Origin: a bacterium
GTDB lineage: Bacteria > Planctomycetota > Planctomycetia > Isosphaerales > Isosphaeraceae
DNA length: 64,000 nt
NCBI GenBank assembly: GCA_016125085.1
Contig: WGMM01000012.1
Location: 114,262 to 178,261, forward strand
Reading direction: 5' to 3'
Shown piece by piece: positions 12,168 to 21,600 of the stretch; position 1 is the first letter of the stretch, and every line of letters starts with the position of its first letter. A program made the position numbers and the translations under genes. The notes beneath the pieces are model-generated. The model was not told the origin of the DNA. It ran no database searches and worked only from the letters and a program-made list of their open reading frames with translations.

Positions 12168-15100
12168 ATGCGCGGGTCCCGCCCAAGCCGCTCCTCCTTG
12201 CGCCATCAACGATACGCATCGTCCAGGCATTTACGCACGATTCCGCATGCGATGCAGCTGGAAAGCCGTTGCCTGCTCGCGGCCCCGGGCGATCTGGTAC
12301 CGGGCACGCTTTACACGGATGCCGCCTGGTACGACTCTAATGGCGACACGGTCGAGGTACAGGTGATCGGCGGCCCAGGCGGTTTCACGATCGCGCTGGA
12401 AGGCGGGGCCGTGAACCATGCCGACGCGGACCTGATCAACCTGATCGGCCTTTCGGCCGACAGCAGCCTGATCATCACGGTCACGCCCAATGAGCTGGAT
12501 ATCGCCGCAGGCGCGCCGTTCAACCACATGTTCACGAGCGGCTACACGAACGTCCGCCAGATTGCCGCGGTGGCGGACCCCGATCATCCGGCCGCGCCCA
12601 TGACGCAATTGAACGGCATTCAGATGAGCGCCGCAGTCGTGTCCCGGATCGAACTGCCGGCGGTGACGATCGGAAACGTGTCGCTCGATACCGGCATGGC
12701 ACCCTTCGTGGACCGCGTCAACACCACGACGATCAATCAGACGCTCGAATCGGGCATGTACCTGCCGGTGACGGGCCTGATCGGCATGGGCAACTTGTTC
12801 GCGAAGAACGTCGACTCGATCGTGATCGACGGCGTGATCAGCGCCAAGACGGGCAATCCGAACGATCCCGCGCAAACGAACAACTTCAATGGCGTGATCG
12901 ACGTCTCGGGCTCGATCGGCTCGATCGTCGGCCTGCGCAGCGGGTTGAACGGCTCGATTCGAGCTTCGTCGATCGGTCGGGTGAATGTCGCCGCGATCGC
13001 GGGCGAGATCGCCACGCAAAGCGATCTCACGATCGCCCTTCCCCTGGCGTTCGCGGGTTTCGTCAATGTCGGCGGGCACTTGAACGCCGGCTTCCCGATC
13101 GCGGACGGCAAGAAGATGACCGGCCAGATCACGGCCGGTGGCGGCATTTCGGGGTTCGAGCCTTCGGAAACCGATCCTCTGCAGATTCCCGACGGATTCG
13201 CCGGGGTGATCATCGACACCAGCTCGACCAAAGGCATCGCCAATATCGCCATCAACGGCGTCGCGGCCATGCGGCTCATCAGTGCCTCAAGCATCGGCGA
13301 CATCACGGCGAACGAATTCACGAAAGCCTTCATCGCCGAAGCTGGCACGTCGATCGGTAATCTCGAGTCGTACATCGCCGATCTGGCCGGATCGATCCGT
13401 GCGGGAACGGATATCGGCAACATCAAGTCGGCCCTGGGGATCAAGGCGGATCTGATCGCGGGCCGGAACATCGGCTTCCTTACGGGCGTCACTGGCGGAA
13501 TCGGATCGAAGTTCATTCTGGCAGGTGGTGACCTTGCCGGTATCGACGTCGTTCAAATTGATCCTGCTCAAACCGCAATCACGATCGCTGGCGATCTGGG
13601 AGACGTTCACGTCCGCTCGGGCGGTTGGAACGCTTTGACGAAGGCCAGAAAAATCGGGAACATCACATTAGATGACGGTAGTCTTATCGGCGCCAATTTC
13701 GTTTCGGCGACGAGTATCGGAAACGTGTACGTATCGAGAGCCAGCCAGCCGTCAATTCAAGGCGGCTCTTTAATCGCCGGCGGCGATATCGGTTTTGTCG
13801 AATGTTACGTCCAAATCGGCACGTGCATGTATGGGAATTTGATTCAGGCGGGTGGCCGCATCGCAGGCGTCAAAGCCGTTTCCTACGGAAACATGGCGAT
13901 TCCGCCTCTTCCTCCCAGTCCCGATCCGCCTCCCATCGTGGGGACGTCCTTCGGCATGACGGGCGTTCAGATCATCGGAGGATCGGTCGGCTCCGTGGTT
14001 GGAATCTCGTACATGGGCGCTGGCATTGTTGACACTCTGATCACCAGCTCTTCCTGGGATATCGATTCGGTCTCGGGCTTCGGAAACGTCAATGGAATGA
14101 CGAACGTCAAAGTGATCGCGGCCGAAAACATCGGCCTTATCGAAGGCCGTGTCTGGGCGGCCGGCGACGCAATCTCCATGTCGCTGATTTCGACCGATTA
14201 CGGCAATGTCGGTAGCGTCATCGCCGAAGCTGGCCCCGCTGGCGGCACAGCGATCAACAATACGATCTTCGACGTTGCGGGAACCATCGGCACGATCGCC
14301 GCGTTTACGCATGCCGACGGGATCGCTCTCGTTACGGCCGATGCGGGCGGCTACGGCGATATCACGGTCATGGTCAAAACGACCGAAATGGGGTCGGGCA
14401 TTTCCGGCTCCAAATTCAAGTCCTACACCGGCGGATTCGGCGACATCAACGTCGACAGCAAATCACTCGCGGGTTCCGCGATCGACACATCGACGTTCGA
14501 CTCCGCCGCCGGCATCGAGAAAGTCATCGTCCGGAGCTATGCCGGACCGGCGATCACGGGTGGTACCTTCTCCGCCGTCGGTGACATCGGCCAAGTCTGG
14601 GGCGAGTCGCGAAAGTCCGGGCCTGGCCTGGATAAGTCGAAATTCGCTTCGAAAACCGGCTCGATCGGCAAGGCCGGCGGGATTACGGCGATCGCCGGAG
14701 GCGGCGACCCAATTGCCGACGCGCTCACGGGGTCGGAATTCCGGGCCGCGGTCGATATCGGTCCGATCACGGCCACGGCCGCCGGTGGCGGCGCGATTAC
14801 GAGTTCCGCGTTCCTGGCGGACTCGGACAACGACAACATCGGTCGATTCGATTCGATCATCGCCCGGGCGAATGGCCGCAACCTGACTTTGTCTTCCGGG
14901 ATCGTCGGTTCGACGTTCGTCGGCACGGCATTCGGCGCGATCGACGTCGCCGTCACGACGGTCGAAGGTGGCTCGGGCATCGTCAGCTCGATGTTCACGG
15001 CCAGGACGGCCAATTACGACGGTGTCGGCGATTTCGACAATAAGGGCCTGATCGGCAACATCACGGTTTCGAACGCCTCGATGACCGGTAACGGCAACGG

Positions 15101-16352
15101 GATCGAGACTAGTGAATTCCATGCCGGCTCGGCGGGTTCGATCGGCAACGTGCGAGTGACCGTCGACCTCGGGGTTGCGATTTTCAATTCCACGTTCGAC
15201 GCGACCGTCAGCGACCTCGACCAGAACCTGTTCACGTCCACGATCGGGACCATCTCGGTACTTACCAGCCGGTCGACGGAATTCACCAAGAACGTGGCCG
15301 GGATCGAAATGTCGACATTCAAGTCGAATGCCGGGATCGCCGCGATCGTCGTGAACACCGTCGGCACCGGCATAAACGGCAGCACCTTCAACGCCGACGC
15401 CGATCATGGCCTTTTGGGCGACATCCCCGGGCCGCTCGGCGACATTCGCGTGAGCGTGCCAGGCCGCAACGCTTCGGGCGTGGTCATGTCCACGTTCGCC
15501 GGGTCGTCGATCGGCAACATCGTCGTGAAGCTCGAAGCCAACGCCACGACCGCGATGGACGCCATCGCCGGATCGACTTTCACGGCCCTGGTCAGCTCCA
15601 TCGGCGATATCACGGTCGTCGACGCTGGCCTCGGCTATGCCATCGCGGACAGCACGTTCGTGGCAGTCCACGCGATCGGCAATATCAACGTGACGGGTGA
15701 TATCATCAACACCCAGTTCATCGTGACGAACTCGACGATCGGCAATGTCTATGTGCAGGGCAAGCTTGATCAGAGCCTTTCGATGCAGGCCGAATACTTC
15801 GGCAATATCACTTTCGAGATGCTCGCGGCGGCCAGGGTGACGCTCGCTCTGCCGAAAGTCATCACGATGGGCAATCTGACCGTCACAGCCACCGGCTCGC
15901 TTCTCGCCAATCTCGCACTGACGGCGACGCCCCTGGTTCAGGCCGGGAATGTGTTCGTCGACGGCCAGCTGGCACTGGCGAACAGCTTGACGAGCGTCAC
16001 GAATCTCGGCTCGTTCCAGGTCGGTTCGCTGGCGGCGACTTCGGGCAATATCGGTCTGACGATCGGTTCGACGAGCACGACATCGCAAATCGGGGCGATC
16101 GTCATCGGGCAAGCCCCCACGGGCAAAGCCCAGCATACGTTCCGGTTCGGGGCTTTCGGAGGCAATCCGGATGCCGTCGTCGGCTCGGCATCGGGCAACG
16201 CGAAACCGGGCCAGGGTGCCCTGATCGGCAATGTGCGATTCATCCTCAATCAGGGGGCGAAAACGGCTGCCACGCAAACGAAGAAACCTGCGACGAAGCT
16301 AGCGAAGGCGGTCGTCAAGACCCTCCCACGCAGCGCAGGCAAGCGGAAATGA
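12168..16352 (+). CDS. Very large repeat-containing surface protein (paralogue 1)
   Basis: I start at the ATG at 12168 rather than the upstream frame start at 12108, because the paralogue at 18665-22861 begins at the equivalent point. The 1394-residue product has a basic N-terminus rich in Arg and Ser, then the motif LESRCLLA (about 32-39), an acidic segment with DSNGDTVEVQV, and a long array of imperfect repeats. The repeats have the form 'G-I-x-x-S-x-F ... I-G-x-I-x-V', 20-45 residues each, dense in Gly, Ser, Ile and Val, as expected of a right-handed beta-helix or solenoid. It ends in a Lys-rich tail (KPATKLAKAVVK). No enzymatic motif is visible. It is probably exported and surface-exposed, with a structural or adhesive role inferred only. 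A perfect 15-bp hairpin follows. Confidence 0.85.
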   Translation: MRGSRPSRSSLRHQRYASSRHLRTIPHAMQLESRCLLAAPGDLVPGTLYTDAAWYDSNGDTVEVQVIGGPGGFTIALEGGAVNHADADLINLIGLSADSSLIITVTPNELDIAAGAPFNHMFTSGYTNVRQIAAVADPDHPAAPMTQLNGIQMSAAVVSRIELPAVTIGNVSLDTGMAPFVDRVNTTTINQTLESGMYLPVTGLIGMGNLFAKNVDSIVIDGVISAKTGNPNDPAQTNNFNGVIDVSGSIGSIVGLRSGLNGSIRASSIGRVNVAAIAGEIATQSDLTIALPLAFAGFVNVGGHLNAGFPIADGKKMTGQITAGGGISGFEPSETDPLQIPDGFAGVIIDTSSTKGIANIAINGVAAMRLISASSIGDITANEFTKAFIAEAGTSIGNLESYIADLAGSIRAGTDIGNIKSALGIKADLIAGRNIGFLTGVTGGIGSKFILAGGDLAGIDVVQIDPAQTAITIAGDLGDVHVRSGGWNALTKARKIGNITLDDGSLIGANFVSATSIGNVYVSRASQPSIQGGSLIAGGDIGFVECYVQIGTCMYGNLIQAGGRIAGVKAVSYGNMAIPPLPPSPDPPPIVGTSFGMTGVQIIGGSVGSVVGISYMGAGIVDTLITSSSWDIDSVSGFGNVNGMTNVKVIAAENIGLIEGRVWAAGDAISMSLISTDYGNVGSVIAEAGPAGGTAINNTIFDVAGTIGTIAAFTHADGIALVTADAGGYGDITVMVKTTEMGSGISGSKFKSYTGGFGDINVDSKSLAGSAIDTSTFDSAAGIEKVIVRSYAGPAITGGTFSAVGDIGQVWGESRKSGPGLDKSKFASKTGSIGKAGGITAIAGGGDPIADALTGSEFRAAVDIGPITATAAGGGAITSSAFLADSDNDNIGRFDSIIARANGRNLTLSSGIVGSTFVGTAFGAIDVAVTTVEGGSGIVSSMFTARTANYDGVGDFDNKGLIGNITVSNASMTGNGNGIETSEFHAGSAGSIGNVRVTVDLGVAIFNSTFDATVSDLDQNLFTSTIGTISVLTSRSTEFTKNVAGIEMSTFKSNAGIAAIVVNTVGTGINGSTFNADADHGLLGDIPGPLGDIRVSVPGRNASGVVMSTFAGSSIGNIVVKLEANATTAMDAIAGSTFTALVSSIGDITVVDAGLGYAIADSTFVAVHAIGNINVTGDIINTQFIVTNSTIGNVYVQGKLDQSLSMQAEYFGNITFEMLAAARVTLALPKVITMGNLTVTATGSLLANLALTATPLVQAGNVFVDGQLALANSLTSVTNLGSFQVGSLAATSGNIGLTIGSTSTTSQIGAIVIGQAPTGKAQHTFRFGAFGGNPDAVVGSASGNAKPGQGALIGNVRFILNQGAKTAATQTKKPATKLAKAVVKTLPRSAGKRK

Positions 16353-16398
16353 GCCTGAGAAGGCGAAACCGCGGAACCGGTGTCTACGAGCGGGAACG

Positions 16399-16432
16399 GG
16401 AACAGGCCTGGCGAGATCGCCAGGCCTGTTCC
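16399..16432. terminator. Strong hairpin between convergent surface-protein genes
   Basis: A perfect 15-bp stem GGAACAGGCCTGGCG with an AGAT loop lies between the stops at 16352 (plus) and 16506 (minus). It has no T-run on either side but is well placed to act as a bidirectional terminator. Confidence 0.65.
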
Positions 16433-16505
16433 ATTCAAGAATCGATTTGATTTCGTCCGATTCGAAACAGCGGCATGAACTTCGAAGCGATCGAACGAAC
16501 CGGTT

Positions 16506-18566
16506 TCAATCGGCGTTGATGGAATAGACGATCGCCGGGCCACGTTTCAGCGTTCCTGAGAATTCGTACCAGCGGCTTTCCGAACCGCGTCGTGGCGGTT
16601 TGGGCATATCGACAGAGTTCAAATTCACTTCGTCGTAAGGGCTGCCCCAGAAGCCGTGAAGGTCCACGTAAGCACCGCGCGATATCGAAACGCGGGACTG
16701 GCCGTCGTCGACTTCGAAATCGAACAATTCGCGGTCCGGGGCCGGGCTCTGCGACATGACGATCGAAAGCCGGCCAGTGTTCCCGAAATTGACGATACTG
16801 CTCGATGCGTTCAACCCGTCTTCCGTCGGGTAGGAGACGATCAGACTGACCATGGAAATCGATGAATTCGTGACGTCGAAGCCGTCGTCGCCGGAGAAGT
16901 CGCTCTGGACGGCTTTCACGTTCCACTCGGTCTGGCCCATGCCGAGAATCGAAATGCCATCGATATCGTCGAACATATTGTCGTTGCCGTCGCCGCCTCG
17001 CGGGTCGACGCGGCCCAGGTAGCTCATGACGATCGAATCGGCCGTGAAGTTCGATTTGCCGACCGATTTCGAAGTATCGACCGAGACACCGTCTTTCGAC
17101 GCATTGCGATAAGTGCCGAGGAAGAACACCCCGCCGTTGTCGGCGAGCGTCGTCGCCCGGCCCAGTCTGTCGGCCGCCTGGAAGTAGACCGTCTTCGCTT
17201 TCAATTTCGAACCGCTGTCGAAGATCAGGGCCGAGGTATCCAGCAGTCGGCCCGTAGTGCGACCGTTGGTGATCAGTACGGTCACGCCGTCCTCGATAGT
17301 CAGAGTGACACCGGCCGCGACATGCACTTCACCCTTGATGATATAAGTCGTCCCCTGCCGGAATGTCGTGTTGCGGACGATATCGGCTGAGACTGTGACG
17401 ACCGGTGATGGCGTCGTCACCGGCGGAGCGGGCGGCAACGGAGTCGCAGTGGTCGTCGGAAGGCTCAGAATGGCAGTTTTGCCGCCCTGGGTGACGAGAT
17501 TGCCCCCGGCAGGCAGGCGGATCGAATCGCCCAGGCGAATGAACGACGCGGATTTGTCCTGGCGGGTCGGGGTGTAGACGAAGCTCAGCGACGTCACATT
17601 CGTGCGGGGCGTGTCGCGTTCGAGATCCGCCATGCGCTGGACGCCGTCGAACAGAATCGGCAGTTGCGGAGTGCGGCCCGTAACGCTCACAGGGTCGGAA
17701 TACTGCACGTTCACCCGAATGAACGGCTGGCCGGGACCATCCGGCGAGACGTATTGCGTAGCGACCGCGACGATCGCCGCCGGGCGGCTTGCCGGTGCTT
17801 CGAAGGCCCGCACGGCCGCGTCGAGCGCCGCTTCGGGAACATTGCCGAGCCGGAACACGAAAGTGACAGGCACGGAATCGCGCACGCCGGACGCGTTACG
17901 GACCGTCCAGAGCGCCGAGAATGCATAAATGCCGGGCGTTCCGCCGGGTCGCGAGAAATTGTCCTGAGTGCCGCCGGAACCGATCGTGACGAACATTTGC
18001 CGAGAAAGAGGCCGTGTGTCCGAAACGCCGATCGCCAGCGTCTGCCTGATGAACCCGCCCCGGGGATTCGTGCTCTGGTCCGTTCTGGCACCGACACGCA
18101 GATTCTGGCCGAAGACGTTCAGATTGACTTCCTGCGTGCCGCGAACCGGTGCGAACGACGGCACGCCCCGGCCGTTCCAGTAAGTCAGGCCCGTCAGCAC
18201 CTGCATTTCCAGAATGGAACCCGCCGGAATTTCGAATGCGTCGATATTGACCGTGGCACCGACCTGTCGGCCGATGGGGGCAAAATCGTAGCCGAAGGCC
18301 CGATGATCGGTGCTCAGTACGGAACTGTAGCCGTAAAACGGGTTCGAATCGCGCACGACCGAGACGATCGCCGTGGATTCCGCCCGGGGTGCGGCGGGCA
18401 ACGTGGCCGGGTGTATGACGGCTGCGTTCGAAAGCGATAATGTCTGCGCTGCAGCTATCTCAGCCGAAGATGCAACGAGCACCGAAGCGGCGAGCAATTG
18501 ACGGGATTCGAGCGGTTCGGCCTGAAATGAGGCAAGGCGGACCCGGGTTCGACGACGATGATTCAT
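16506..18566 (-). CDS. Exported protein with LE-x-R-x-LLA N-terminus and beta-helix-like C-terminal half
   Basis: This is a 686-residue protein. The N-terminus is basic (MNHRRRTRVRLASF) and carries LESRQLLAA at about 19-27, the motif shared with both large neighbours. The N-terminal half is beta-rich and ends near a Pro/Thr linker (about 375-395, LPPAPPVTTPSP). The second half (about 400-620) has a parallel-beta-helix flavour: DGVTVLITNG, then short hydrophobic strands and polar turns with DGNDNMFDDIDG, possibly calcium-binding. No catalytic motif is recognised. It lies 98 bp downstream of paralogue 2 on the same strand and may be co-transcribed with it. Its location suggests a role at the same cell surface, which is inference. 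Confidence 0.78.
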   Translation of the reverse strand: MNHRRRTRVRLASFQAEPLESRQLLAASVLVASSAEIAAAQTLSLSNAAVIHPATLPAAPRAESTAIVSVVRDSNPFYGYSSVLSTDHRAFGYDFAPIGRQVGATVNIDAFEIPAGSILEMQVLTGLTYWNGRGVPSFAPVRGTQEVNLNVFGQNLRVGARTDQSTNPRGGFIRQTLAIGVSDTRPLSRQMFVTIGSGGTQDNFSRPGGTPGIYAFSALWTVRNASGVRDSVPVTFVFRLGNVPEAALDAAVRAFEAPASRPAAIVAVATQYVSPDGPGQPFIRVNVQYSDPVSVTGRTPQLPILFDGVQRMADLERDTPRTNVTSLSFVYTPTRQDKSASFIRLGDSIRLPAGGNLVTQGGKTAILSLPTTTATPLPPAPPVTTPSPVVTVSADIVRNTTFRQGTTYIIKGEVHVAAGVTLTIEDGVTVLITNGRTTGRLLDTSALIFDSGSKLKAKTVYFQAADRLGRATTLADNGGVFFLGTYRNASKDGVSVDTSKSVGKSNFTADSIVMSYLGRVDPRGGDGNDNMFDDIDGISILGMGQTEWNVKAVQSDFSGDDGFDVTNSSISMVSLIVSYPTEDGLNASSSIVNFGNTGRLSIVMSQSPAPDRELFDFEVDDGQSRVSISRGAYVDLHGFWGSPYDEVNLNSVDMPKPPRRGSESRWYEFSGTLKRGPAIVYSINAD

Positions 18567-18664
18567 ACGAATGCTCCTGACGACGGCCCCGGATCCGCGA
18601 CGAACCGATCCTGATTCCGCGATACACCTGGACTGCTGTTTCGAAATACGGCCCGCGAGGTTAT

Positions 18665-21600
18665 TCAGTTCGATCGGACCTTGCGGCCGGCGATTTTCGA
18701 CACCTTCGGAAGTGCCTTCGCCTTCGGAGCTTTGCCGGCTTTTGCGGCCGTCGTTCTGCCGGACGAAGTCAGTACGAACCTTACGTTACCGATGACGGCG
18801 CCATGGCCCGTGCGGGCATTGCCCGAAGCCGTGCCGACGACGGCGTTCGGCTGACCAGCGTAACTGCCGAACCGGAACGAATTCTGGGCCTTGCCGGTGG
18901 GAGCCTGGCCAATCCGCACGGCACCGATCGAGGAGCTGGCTGTGCCGGAGCCGATCGTCCGCCCGGCATTGCCGGTCGCGGGCGCCAGTGAACCGACGAC
19001 AAAATTGCCGATCGTCGACAGACTCGTCATATTCGAAACCGGCGTGAGCATGCCGCTGACGTTCACATTGCCGGCCTGCACCAGCGTCGGTGCGTTCCAG
19101 TTGAGTCCGGCCGTGCCGCCGAGAGGCCCGCTGACGGTCAAGTCTCCCATCTTCACGGCATTCGGCATGCTGAGCATGGCCGTGCCGCCGGATGTCAGAA
19201 TCAGCTCGATCGAGCCGTAATTCTGGGCCTGGAAGAAGAGGTTCGAAATCTGACTGCCGACGATGCGGATATTGCCGATCGTGGAGTTGAAAATGATGAA
19301 CTGCGTATTCGAAACCGCGCCGGTGATGTTCACGGCTCCGATCGTGGAAGCTGCCCGGAAAATGGTATCGACGGTCGCATAACCGATGCCGGTATTGACG
19401 ACCGTGATATTTCCGATGGAATTTCGCAGTGCGGTGAATTCGCTGCCGCGGATGGCGTCCTGAGCCGTCAGTGCATCGTCAGCCAGACGTACGGAGATAT
19501 TGCCGATGCTGCCACCGGTGAAGGTGGAATTGACGACGCCGTTGGCATTTCGGCCAGGCACGGTCACTCGAATGAAACCGATGTCGCCGGGAATGTCGCC
19601 CAGGCCGAGGTAATCGGAATCGGCATTGAAAGTCGAATCGGAAATCGCCCCGCCGACGGAATTGACCGTGATCGAAGCGATCCCGGCGTTCGATTCGAAC
19701 GTGCTGCCCGCGATTCCGGCCATGTTTGCGGTGGCGTTGTCGTATCGCACCGTCGTGACGCTGATGGCCCCGATCGTCGACGTGAAGAGGTTCTGGTCGG
19801 CGTCGGCCGTCGTCGCCCGGAAATTGCTGTTGCGGATCGCCACGCCGCCTTCGGTCGAAACCGTGATCGCCCCGATGCCGCCCGCGGCCCCGGCTTCGAA
19901 CGTCGAGCCGTCAATCCCGTGGAGGGTGCCGGAGACGCTCGTCACCGTGATCGCGCCGATCCGGCCCTTGTTGTCGAAGTTGCCGAAGCCGTCGTAGAAA
20001 TCGCTCTTCGCGGTGAAAGTGGACGATTCGATCGCCGTGCCACCTTCGACCGTAGTGATTTCGACCTCGATCGGGCCGATCTCCACGCCAGTGAATGTCG
20101 AGTCGTAAATGCCCCGCGAACTGTCGAGATTACGGCCTGCGGCAGTCGCGTCGATCGTTTCGATCGTGCCGGTGTTGTCCAGGTCGGAGTCGGCAGTGAA
20201 GGTGGACGACTGAATCGCCGTGCCGCCATTGCTCGAAGCTTCGATGAACCCGATCGATCCCGTGGCCTTGAAAGTTGAGCTGAGAATACCGGTGGCCGAG
20301 GCGTCGGTTCCGCCCGTAAAGGCCTGAATCTTCGCTCCGGAGGCGATCGATCCGTTGGGGGCGGTGAAGGTCGAGTTATCGATGCCGTTGCCGCCCTTGC
20401 GGGCTTCAGCCGCGATTGGCCCGAAGTTGCCGCGGGAGGTGAAATCGCTCTGGTAAATGGCCGTGTTGGCGAAACTGACGACCCGGATCAGTTCGATATC
20501 GCCCGAGGAACGGACTGTCGTACCCAGGATACCAATGCCGTTGACGGACCTGACATCGACGTCGAGCGACGCGATCGGTCCCCAGAAGGTGCGAATCTCG
20601 GATGAGTCGATCCCGTTGGCGTCAACGCCGCCGAAGGCCGTGACGAACACGTGCCCGAGGCTGGCCGCGTAGATCGTCGCCGCGGAGATTCCGCCCTGCC
20701 CGTTGGCGTTGGCCGTCACGGTGATATCGCCGATACCGCCGTTGAAACGGTCCGTGGACTGGAATCGCGTGCCGTCGATGCCGTAGCCGGCCTTCGCGCC
20801 GCCCGCGGCCGTGATCGAACCGATGTTGCCGTAGTTGGCGTCGAACGAGCCGCCCGAGAAGCCGCTGCCTTCGACCGTGGCCTTGCCGACGATCGAACCG
20901 ATGCCCCACTGGGCCACGGCGGTGACGTCGAGCATGCCGTCCAGCCAGCCGTCGCCGGTGAGTGCATCGATCGAGCCGGTTTTCGTCACGAAGACGGAAG
21001 ACTCGATCCCCGTTCCGCCGACAGACCGGCCCAGAATCGGGCCCATCGAATCAGCGACGAAGTGCGACTCAAGAATGCCCGAACCGTCCAGCTCACCGAA
21101 TTCGCCGTAGGAAATGGCCGTAACGCCAGCAAGACGCCTGCCCGCTTCGATCTTCACCTCTTCCATGGCATAGCCGGTGTGCGCACGGGCGTCGATCGCG
21201 GCGATATCCCGCCCGGCGACCAGGCTGACGTCCGACATGCCGAAACCAGCGATGCTGCCGAAAACGGAAATCGGACCGATGTCCTGCGAAGCCACGAAAG
21301 AACTGGTTTCGAAGCTGCCGTCGACCACCTTGATGCCTGCGATATTGGCGGCCCGAATGTACGAAAGCGATACGCCGCCTACGGGGATCTGAATCAGGCC
21401 CAGATTGTTTCCTGCGACGATCGACGTGGCCAGCATGCCGAGATAGATCGACATCGGGCCGATATCGCGGCCTGCCTGGATCGAAAGCGATTCCAGCGAA
21501 CCGTTCACGACCGTGATCGAACCGATGTCGCGGCCAGCGATCATCGTGCCTGCGATGCCGCCCGTGGTCTTGATCGAGCCGATGTCCGTGCCGGCCTGCA

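Noticed and set aside
12700..15700. Repeats that might be a CRISPR array or DNA tandem repeats
   Set aside because: The periodicity is in protein (S-x-F ... I-G-x-I-x-V units of variable length), without constant-length DNA repeats and spacers.
14463..16277. 604-codon open frame opposite the first large surface protein
   Set aside because: Arg/Asp/His-rich shadow of the repeat-containing gene.
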